Assembly: GCA_030627065.1 (NCBI GenBank)
Contig: DAOUSV010000016.1
Location: forward strand, 1-15,801
Origin: Piscirickettsiaceae bacterium
GTDB lineage: Bacteria; Pseudomonadota; Gammaproteobacteria; Nitrosococcales; Methylophagaceae
Reading direction: 5' to 3'
Length of the DNA stretch: 15,801 bases
The notes beneath the pieces are model-generated. The model had not been told where the DNA came from and did no database searches. It saw only the letters and a list, made by a program, of their open reading frames with translations. Numbering within the stretch: the first letter of the stretch is position 1; the number at the start of each line of letters is the position of its first letter. The translations under genes were made by a program, and so were the position numbers. Positions 6,899-13,446 of this stretch are shown in pieces.

Positions 6899-7775
6899 TT
6901 TCAGCAAGTAATTGATCAATCATATTTTCAGATTGGTTTAAATAGCTACCACCGAATAAGTTCAAATGATTAAGGATGTGATAAAGATTATAAAGTGTTT
7001 TTCTTGTTTTATAACCTTTATCCAATGGGTATTGAGCTTGGTAGGCATTATAAAAACCACTATTGAAGCCTCCGAATAATTCTGTCATGGCAATATCCGT
7101 TTCACGATCACCGTAGTAACAGGCAGGGTCAAATATCACGGGGTTTCCTTGTGAGTCGGAGGCAGCATTGCCACTCCATAAATCACCGTGTAATAAGCTT
7201 GATTTAGGTGAGTAGCCATCAAAAAACACATGAAGATTTTCTAGTAATTTCTGTCCTTTATCTTGTAGTTGCCCCGAAAAACCATTTTGTTTGGCAAATT
7301 TAAGCTGCGACCCTAAACGGTGCTGTTGCCAGAATGTCAGCCAATCATGTTCGCAAGTATTATGTTGAGGAGTGCTGCCAATCGTATTATCACCGTTCCA
7401 ACCAAAATAATCTTGTTGATGAGAGTGTAGCTGAGCCAATTGTTTGCCAAATAACTGACTTGTATTGCCATGTAAGTGACTAAGTTCAATATATTCCAAT
7501 ACTAAATAGCTATAACCATCTGCTTGTCCATAACAGATAACTTCTGGAATACGAATGCAGTTCAAAGCTCTCATTTCTTCTAATCCTTTGGCTTCGGCTT
7601 CAAACATGGCGGTAAGCTGAGGTTGATTGAGCTTTATAAAATAAGCATGGTCAGTTGTTTGTAGATGATAGCTGGCATTAATACTACCGCCAGAAATAGC
7701 TGTTAAATTGGGGAGGCTTAGTTTATGATTCGACTGCTGTTCAATCTCGTGAATAATAGTATTAATCTTAGGCAT
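6894..7775 (-). CDS. Fructosamine/ribulosamine-3-kinase family protein
   Basis: This cytosolic 293-residue kinase with an aminoglycoside-phosphotransferase-like fold is of the FN3K family, which phosphorylates sugar adducts on protein amines at O-3 so that they break down. Motifs are the nucleotide loop SGGSIN (28-33), FIKLN with K48, an acidic partner in FEAEAKGL (58-65), the catalytic HGDLWSGN with D198 (196-203), and DPACYYGDRETDIAM with metal-binding D216 (216-230). The length is usual. Bacterial members mainly prefer ribulosamines and erythrulosamines. The adjacent LMW-PTP and rpiA genes support a deglycation role, by inference. The ATG at 7775 has no clear Shine-Dalgarno. It is divergent from the histidine kinase gene (105 bp) and convergent with rpiA. 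A decayed copy of its 3' end lies at 5951-6029. Confidence 0.92.
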   Translation of the reverse strand: MPKINTIIHEIEQQSNHKLSLPNLTAISGGSINASYHLQTTDHAYFIKLNQPQLTAMFEAEAKGLEEMRALNCIRIPEVICYGQADGYSYLVLEYIELSHLHGNTSQLFGKQLAQLHSHQQDYFGWNGDNTIGSTPQHNTCEHDWLTFWQQHRLGSQLKFAKQNGFSGQLQDKGQKLLENLHVFFDGYSPKSSLLHGDLWSGNAASDSQGNPVIFDPACYYGDRETDIAMTELFGGFNSGFYNAYQAQYPLDKGYKTRKTLYNLYHILNHLNLFGGSYLNQSENMIDQLLAES

Positions 7776-7880
7776 TAGTTATTTTCTGAGTAGAATGCGA
7801 TTAAGATGGATTGTAAATGAAAATGATAATTTAAGGGTAAGGTTTGTTTTGCTATTGATAGTAAACAATCCAAAATAATT

Positions 7881-9209
7881 ATGAAAAAAATATTCTATTT
7901 AGAGCAAGATTATGGAGAGGCAATAAAACAGCTGAAAGCTAATTTGTTGACCAGTGTTTTTGGCAATCTTTTTTTAGCTGTGGTCACGGTTTGGTTACTC
8001 TGGGATGAGTTATCGCTCACTAGTCTATTGTTTTGGTCAGCCAGTCATATTATTTTGGCGGTATTAAGGGTTAAGGCTGTTGATAGGCTCGTCCCTGTTG
8101 AAAAATCGTTATTATCGTGGCAGAAAAGGAAAATAATTTATACATTGTTGGTAACAATGACCGGATTGTTATGGGGCGGCATCTCTATTTTAGCCGCTTT
8201 ATATGGTTCTGCTATTGATCAGCTAGTGATTATATTGATTGTGACGGGGTTGACGGCAGGATCTCTAGCCACGTTGATTCCCGTTTTTTCGGGTTTTGCA
8301 GGGTACTTTTTAGGTGTCATCACTCTGTTAATTATTAGTTTTCTTATCTCACCATCAAATATCGTATCAACGGTGACTCCCATAATTATTTTGTATGGTG
8401 TTGTAGTGTACTTAGGAGGCCGACGACTGAATGCAAATATTATAAATACGATTGCTTTGTCAAACAAATTGCAAGACATGAATAGTATTCTACAGATAGA
8501 AAAAGAACGGGCAGAACAAGCAAACAAAGCAAAATCAATATTTGTATCAAGCATGAGTCATGAGCTACGAACGCCACTTAATGCTATTTTAGGATTTGCA
8601 CAATTATTAAAGCTAGAAACCTTAGAACCTGAGCCTGAGAAATTTGTAGAAGAAATCAACTTAGCTGGCGATCATTTGTTGAAATTAATTAATGATGTAT
8701 TAGATTTATCTAAAGTCGAGGCGCGAGATACGGCGTTAAAAATAGACTCCATTTCTATTAAAAAAGTAGTGGAACAATGCGTAAATATGGTAGCGCCTCT
8801 GGCTAATAAACGTGGAATAGACATTACGATATTAGAGTCGCGGGAGAGCTGGATGGTCAATGTCGACTTGAAAGTCGTGAATCAAGTGTTGCTCAACTTA
8901 TTATCAAATGCGATTAAATACAATAAAAAATCAGGTAAGGTTGATATTAATTATCAGCTTATTGATGAAAAATGGCTTAGAGTATCAATAACTGACACGG
9001 GCTTAGGGATTTCTGAGGAAAATCAGGATAAAGTATTCGAGGCATTTCAACGCTTGGGCAAAGAGAATGGCTCGATAGAAGGAACAGGGATAGGCCTGTA
9101 TTTAGCTAAGCAACAGGTCGAGTTAGTAGGTGGGAACCTTGGTTTTAAGAGTATTGAAGGTGAAGGTTCAACATTTTGGTGTCAATTACCTTTAACTAAC
9201 TCAGTATAA
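7881..9209 (+). CDS. Membrane sensor histidine kinase, six-helix sensor region
   Basis: The 442-residue protein has about six hydrophobic helices (roughly residues 22-42, 47-63, 85-108, 113-134, 137-157, 163-180), with little periplasmic sequence between them. A coiled-coil linker (about 190-218) follows, then HisKA and HATPase domains. The phosphorylated H227 lies in SMSHELRTPLNAILGFAQLL; the ATP-binding boxes are N (LSNAIKYN, N343), G1 (DTGLGI, 372-377), F (FEAFQRLG) and G2 (GTGIGL, 401-406). There is no PAS, HAMP or receiver domain, so a separate response regulator is needed. Short loops suggest sensing within or at the membrane; the signal is unknown. No Shine-Dalgarno is seen before the ATG at 7881. 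A CheY-like gene ends 56 bp downstream in convergent orientation and is a possible partner. I do not recognise a named orthologue. Confidence 0.92.
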   Translation: MKKIFYLEQDYGEAIKQLKANLLTSVFGNLFLAVVTVWLLWDELSLTSLLFWSASHIILAVLRVKAVDRLVPVEKSLLSWQKRKIIYTLLVTMTGLLWGGISILAALYGSAIDQLVIILIVTGLTAGSLATLIPVFSGFAGYFLGVITLLIISFLISPSNIVSTVTPIIILYGVVVYLGGRRLNANIINTIALSNKLQDMNSILQIEKERAEQANKAKSIFVSSMSHELRTPLNAILGFAQLLKLETLEPEPEKFVEEINLAGDHLLKLINDVLDLSKVEARDTALKIDSISIKKVVEQCVNMVAPLANKRGIDITILESRESWMVNVDLKVVNQVLLNLLSNAIKYNKKSGKVDINYQLIDEKWLRVSITDTGLGISEENQDKVFEAFQRLGKENGSIEGTGIGLYLAKQQVELVGGNLGFKSIEGEGSTFWCQLPLTNSV

Positions 9210-9265
9210 AATAATAAATATAAGATTTTGTATATTAGCTACATGAGGCTGCGTTAACCGCATAC

Positions 9266-9631
9266 TCAGCGACTCAGGGTTTTATCAACAGCCCTAATTA
9301 AACGCTCTGCATCAACTGGCTTTTGGATCCATCCTGTTGCACCAGAGTTTTTTGCTTTATTTTTCTTATAATTACCATCTTCTGTGGTCATAACTAAAAT
9401 AGGAGTGAATTTATAATGTTCTAATTTTCGTAATGCTGCGGTGAGGCTCATACCGCCCATATTTGGCATGTTAAGATCGGTAATAACTAAATCAACAGTA
9501 TTTTCACGCGCCCATGCTATTGCTTCCGTACCATCTTCAGCGAGAGTCACTTGATGACCTTGTGCTTCGAGAATACTCTGTACCATCATCCGTATTACTT
9601 TTGCATCATCAACAGCTAAAATATGAGCCAT
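9266..9631 (-). CDS. Single-domain CheY-like response regulator
   Basis: The 121-residue protein is a receiver domain only, with no output domain. It has the acidic pair D8/D9 (AVDDAK), phospho-acceptor D52 (VITDLNMPNMGG), T82/T83 (MTTED) and K104 (GWIQKPVD). It can therefore be phosphorylated but must act by protein contact, as in chemotaxis or phosphorelays. Two tandem ATGs exist (9634 and 9631). I chose the second because AAGGA then sits about 7 nt upstream and the protein begins MAHILAVDD. It starts 24 bp after the mfd stop in the same direction and is probably co-transcribed with mfd. The convergent histidine kinase gene on its other side lacks a receiver, so the two may pair, but this is not shown. 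No other chemotaxis genes are in view. Confidence 0.92.
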   Translation of the reverse strand: MAHILAVDDAKVIRMMVQSILEAQGHQVTLAEDGTEAIAWARENTVDLVITDLNMPNMGGMSLTAALRKLEHYKFTPILVMTTEDGNYKKNKAKNSGATGWIQKPVDAERLIRAVDKTLSR

Positions 9632-9655
9632 CATTATTTCCTTAACTTTATGTGT

Positions 9656-12600
9656 TTATTTAGATTCGGATAGTTTATCTAATAGTTGGTCTAAAGCCAA
9701 TATGCGATCTGCTGCTTCAATCATGTTTCCAATAAAACGCAATTTATCTTGTCCATCCAATTTATACGCTGCAGGGTGAGATTGAATCAGTTTAATAATG
9801 GTCATTGGTTCAATATTAGGCTCTTTATCAAAGATAATTCGCCCACCTTGATCATAGACATCAATTTTCTTAATACCCAATGCTTTTGCTTTAAAGCGTA
9901 GTTCATTAATCGCCATTAATGTTTGGATTTGTTCGGGTAATAAACCAAAGCGATCAATCATCTCAACTTGTAGCTCACGTAATTCTTCATAATTACTGCA
10001 GGCAGAGATACGTTTATAAAGAACTAAACGCGAGTGAACATCAGGTAGATAATCCGTTGGTATCAAAGCTGGAACATGTAAGTCAATTTCGATAAAGTGA
10101 CGTTCATTGATATCAATGCTAGGTTCTTTACCTGATTTTAATGCACGAACTGCACGTTCAAGTAAATCGTTATAAAGTCCAAAGCCAATCTCTTGCATTT
10201 GACCACTTTGCTCATCACCAAGCAGCTCACCTGCACCACGTATTTCCATATCATGCGATGCTAATGTGAAGCCTGCACCTAAATCTTCGATTGATTCAAT
10301 AGCTTCAAGGCGTTTAACTGCATCTTTTGTCATCGCCTTTTGTGGGGGTACGATTAAATAAGCGTAAGCACGGTGATGGGAGCGTCCAACTCGGCCACGT
10401 ATTTGATACAGTTGAGCAAGCCCCAGCTTATCAGCACGATCAATAAAGATAGTATTAGCTGATGGAATATCAATACCTGTTTCAATAATGGTAGTACAAA
10501 CAAGGACATTAAAACGTTGGTGATAGAAGTCGAGCATCACATGTTCGAGTTCACGTTCACGCATTTGACCATGAGCAATGCCAACTTTCGCTTCAGGGAC
10601 AATTTGTTCTAATTCACGGGCCACACGGTCAATATCATCCACTTTATTATGTAAGAAGTAGACTTGGCCACCACGTTTTATTTCTCGTAAGATACCTTCA
10701 CGTATTGTTTCTGAATTCCACTGTTGTACAAAGGTTTTAATGGCTAAGCGTCGTGCTGGTGGTGTGGCAATAATCGATAAGTCACGAATGCCTGAAATAG
10801 ACATGTTCAAAGTGCGAGGAATTGGCGTAGCTGTCAATGTCAGTACATCAATATTAGAGCGATATTTCTTAATTTGTTCTTTTTGTGTGACGCCAAAACG
10901 ATGTTCTTCATCAAGAATAAACAGGCCAAGTCGTTTAGGGTTAATATCTTGTTGAATGATTTTATGCGTGCCGATAATAATATCTGCCGTGCCATCTGTC
11001 ATTGCATCTTTTACTGCATCCAATTGCTTCTTCGAGCGAAAGCGTGACATGACTTCAATATGTATAGGCCAATCAGCAAAGCGATCTTTGAAGTTTTCAT
11101 AATGTTGCTGAGCCAGTAATGTGGTGGGTACTAATACCATTACTTGCTTGCCGGCTTGCGTTGCTAAAAATGCAGCACGCATCGCTACTTCGGTTTTACC
11201 AAAGCCGACATCACCACAAATAAGACGATCCATTGGCTTATCAGAAGTCATATCTTTAATAACATCATCAATAGCATCTTGTTGATCAGGTGTGGTTTCA
11301 AATGGGAATGCCGATGTGAAACTGGCATATTGTTCATCAGGATCAGCAAGCGGTACTTTCTTATGTGCAGCTCGTTGAGCATAAATATCGAGTAATTCAG
11401 CTGCTACATCGCGTACTTTTTCTGCTGCTTTACGGCGTGCTTTTTCCCATTGCCCAGAACCTAAACGATGTAGTGGTGCAAGATCAGGTGATGCACCAGA
11501 ATAACGGCTAATTAAGTCTAATGCTGCGACCGGAACATATAATTTGTCGCCTTTCGCATATTCGAGGGTGACATATTCGGTGGTAATATCACCGACATCT
11601 AAGGTTTGTAAACCGAGGTAACGACCGACACCATGATCTTCATGGACAACGGCATCACCAATGGTAAGTTCAGCAAGGTTACGAATAATCGCATCAGAGT
11701 CACGTTTTTTACGACTGCGACGACGACGTTGCATTACTTGCTGACCAAATAATTGTGGCTCAGCAATAACGGAAATATTATTTTGAGTTAATAACAGACC
11801 ATGTTCAAGTGGTGCGACGGTAATGCCTAAGGCATCTTCACCGGCTAAAAACTCAGTCCAGTTTTGATACACATGAGGATAAATGCTGTTCTCATGTAAG
11901 AGTTCTAATAAGGTTTCACGCCGGCCTGCTGTTTCAGCTGCGAATAAAATACGACCATTAAAGTTATTGATAAATGCTAATAAGGCATCACAGCTTTGGT
12001 CTTGACGAGCATTGAGCGTTAATTGGGGTGGAATGGTGCTGTTGTAATTGGTAATGCCGGCACGTTGTTCTAATTCAAATGATTGCAGGTGAAGCCGCTG
12101 AAAGGGCTTGAAGCTGGCAAATAACTCTTCAACTGCAAAGAACATATGTTGCGGTTCAAGCAGAGGCCGTTCTTTATCAACATGATGTTGCTGGTGGCGT
12201 TGGCAGATCTCTTGCCAAAAATCACTGGCGGCCTGATGTGAATCATTACTATTAATAAGTAATGTATTCGCAGGCAGGTAATCAATAAGACTATTTGTTG
12301 TTTCTAAAAATAGCGGTAGATAATATTCAATACCACCGGGCATATTACCATCGGTTACTTCACGATAAATTAAGCTACGCTGGGGATCGCCATCAAAATG
12401 TTCGCGGAACTGTTTGCGAAAGCGTTGAATACTGTCTTCTGTTGTTGGAAACTCGCGAGCAGGTAGAAGCTGAATAGTTTTAAGTGATTCAATTGAACGC
12501 TGAGTTTCAGGATCAAAGGTACGTAAAGTATCTATCTCATCATCAAACAAATCGATGCGGTAGGGGAGTTTACTACCCATTGGATAAAGATCGATGATCG

Positions 12601-13114
12601 CGCCACGTACAGCAAACTCACCATACTCCATTACCTGAGAGACTGTACGGTAACCGGCTTTTTCTAACTTTATTCGCCATTCTTCAATATTAAATGTATC
12701 ACCGACACTTAACATTAAGGTATTGCCACCCAAGAATTCATGCGGTGCAATGCGATGCATGATGGTGGCCATGGGTACGAATAAAATACCCTGTTTGAAG
12801 TTTGGCAGTTGGTGAAGTGTTTCTAAGCGTTCAGATACTATGTCTTGATGCGGTGAGAATGTGTCATAGGGCAATGTTTCCCAATCAGGAAAATGCAAAA
12901 TGGGGAGCTGTTGTTCACCTAGATAAAAACGCGCTTCTAATTCCAATCGGTGAGCAGATGCAGTGTCATCTGTTAAGACTAACAGAGGACCGTCATGCTG
13001 CTGTGCCGCTTTGGCTAATAATAAGCCTTGGGCACTGCCATATAACTGGCCAGCACGAAGTTGTTCTATATTATTAGTTGGAAGTTGTGGTTGTAATGGG
13101 CTGAATGAAGCCAT
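9656..13114 (-). CDS. mfd: Transcription-repair coupling factor Mfd
   Basis: Mfd displaces RNA polymerase stalled at DNA lesions and recruits UvrA for nucleotide excision repair. At 1152 residues it is full length (E. coli 1148). In order: the UvrB-like N-terminal module (about 1-340, including LPYDTFSPHQDIVSERL), the RNA-polymerase-interaction domain opening with VVHEDHGVGRYLG (about 490), and the superfamily 2 translocase. In the translocase, Walker A GDVGFGKT lies near 630, DEEH near 733, TATPIPRTL just after, and IRGRVGR near 902. The C-terminal regulatory TRCF domain ends the protein. No frame breaks. A sigma70-like promoter lies upstream, divergent from the small gene at 13234. The Shine-Dalgarno (GAGTG) may be part of a short hairpin. 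A CheY-like gene follows 24 bp downstream. Confidence 0.98.
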   Translation of the reverse strand: MASFSPLQPQLPTNNIEQLRAGQLYGSAQGLLLAKAAQQHDGPLLVLTDDTASAHRLELEARFYLGEQQLPILHFPDWETLPYDTFSPHQDIVSERLETLHQLPNFKQGILFVPMATIMHRIAPHEFLGGNTLMLSVGDTFNIEEWRIKLEKAGYRTVSQVMEYGEFAVRGAIIDLYPMGSKLPYRIDLFDDEIDTLRTFDPETQRSIESLKTIQLLPAREFPTTEDSIQRFRKQFREHFDGDPQRSLIYREVTDGNMPGGIEYYLPLFLETTNSLIDYLPANTLLINSNDSHQAASDFWQEICQRHQQHHVDKERPLLEPQHMFFAVEELFASFKPFQRLHLQSFELEQRAGITNYNSTIPPQLTLNARQDQSCDALLAFINNFNGRILFAAETAGRRETLLELLHENSIYPHVYQNWTEFLAGEDALGITVAPLEHGLLLTQNNISVIAEPQLFGQQVMQRRRRSRKKRDSDAIIRNLAELTIGDAVVHEDHGVGRYLGLQTLDVGDITTEYVTLEYAKGDKLYVPVAALDLISRYSGASPDLAPLHRLGSGQWEKARRKAAEKVRDVAAELLDIYAQRAAHKKVPLADPDEQYASFTSAFPFETTPDQQDAIDDVIKDMTSDKPMDRLICGDVGFGKTEVAMRAAFLATQAGKQVMVLVPTTLLAQQHYENFKDRFADWPIHIEVMSRFRSKKQLDAVKDAMTDGTADIIIGTHKIIQQDINPKRLGLFILDEEHRFGVTQKEQIKKYRSNIDVLTLTATPIPRTLNMSISGIRDLSIIATPPARRLAIKTFVQQWNSETIREGILREIKRGGQVYFLHNKVDDIDRVARELEQIVPEAKVGIAHGQMRERELEHVMLDFYHQRFNVLVCTTIIETGIDIPSANTIFIDRADKLGLAQLYQIRGRVGRSHHRAYAYLIVPPQKAMTKDAVKRLEAIESIEDLGAGFTLASHDMEIRGAGELLGDEQSGQMQEIGFGLYNDLLERAVRALKSGKEPSIDINERHFIEIDLHVPALIPTDYLPDVHSRLVLYKRISACSNYEELRELQVEMIDRFGLLPEQIQTLMAINELRFKAKALGIKKIDVYDQGGRIIFDKEPNIEPMTIIKLIQSHPAAYKLDGQDKLRFIGNMIEAADRILALDQLLDKLSESK

Positions 13115-13116
13115 GG

Positions 13117-13143
13117 CACTCTAAATGTTTTTCTAAAAGAGTG
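13117..13143 (-). promoter_or_regulatory. Possible hairpin over the mfd ribosome binding site
   Basis: On the minus strand CACTCT (13143-13138) can pair with AGAGTG (13122-13117) across a 15-nt loop. AGAGTG is also the best Shine-Dalgarno candidate for mfd, ending 2 nt before its ATG. The six-pair stem is weak, so any translational effect is speculative. Confidence 0.25.
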
Positions 13144-13163
13144 TTATTTTCCCATAAAAACAG

Positions 13164-13192
13164 ACTATAAATGTAGTTAATTAATATGTGAT
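13164..13192 (-). promoter_or_regulatory. Putative sigma70 promoter of mfd
   Basis: On the minus strand ATCACA (13192-13187, four of six matches), a 17-bp spacer and TATAGT (13169-13164, five of six matches) form a plausible promoter. Transcription would start near 13157, with a leader of about 43 nt before the mfd ATG at 13114. Confidence 0.5.
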
Positions 13193-13195
13193 AAT
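13187..13195 (+). promoter_or_regulatory. Putative extended -10 promoter of the 13234-pgsA unit
   Basis: TGT followed by GATAAT (13190-13195) is an extended -10 element; no good -35 is seen. It overlaps the -35 hexamer of the mfd promoter on the other strand. The start would be near 13202, about 32 nt before the ATG at 13234. Confidence 0.4.
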
Positions 13196-13233
13196 GTACG
13201 GCGAAGTAATTCTCTTAAGATAATGGTGAAAAA

Positions 13234-13437
13234 ATGGCTAAACGTACAGAAAATGTTGTGTTACTAAAAGTGATTGGTATTTTCGAATTAGTGGTCGCAT
13301 TTATCATGTTTTATTATTTTAGTGAACAAACGCCAGCGTTAGTTGGTGGAATTGCATTACTGGGCTTTTCTGCCAATAGTTTTTATCAAGCACATAAATC
13401 TTATAAACGTCAGTATTCACCGAAAAAAGAAGATTAA
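13234..13437 (+). CDS. Small membrane protein of unknown function, upstream of uvrC
   Basis: I do not recognise this 67-residue protein. It has two hydrophobic stretches, about residues 8-29 (VVLLKVIGIF to MFYYF) and 35-51 (ALVGGIALLGFSANSFY), joined by a short acidic turn. It ends in a Lys/Arg-rich tail (HKSYKRQYSPKKED), which suggests a two-helix hairpin in the inner membrane with a basic cytoplasmic tail. GGTGA precedes the ATG by about 4 nt and a promoter-like element lies 40 bp upstream. uvrC starts only 9 bp after its stop, so the two are probably co-transcribed and uvrC translation may depend on it. Gene position, initiation signals and codon use like its neighbours favour a real gene. 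Confidence 0.75.
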   Translation: MAKRTENVVLLKVIGIFELVVAFIMFYYFSEQTPALVGGIALLGFSANSFYQAHKSYKRQYSPKKED

Positions 13438-13446
13438 GCGTTATTA

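Noticed and set aside
7810..7871. GGATTGT ... ACAATCC inverted repeat in the kinase/histidine kinase divergent gap
   Set aside because: It has only 7 matching bases per arm across about 50 bp, which is easily expected by chance in a 105-bp AT-rich gap.
8219..8554. 111-codon minus-strand open frame inside the histidine kinase gene
   Set aside because: It is antisense to a well-supported coding region, with no initiation signal or recognisable protein features.
9210..9265. Terminator between the histidine kinase and CheY-like genes
   Set aside because: Only a 4-5 bp TGCG/CGCA stem is present with no T tract, too weak to call.
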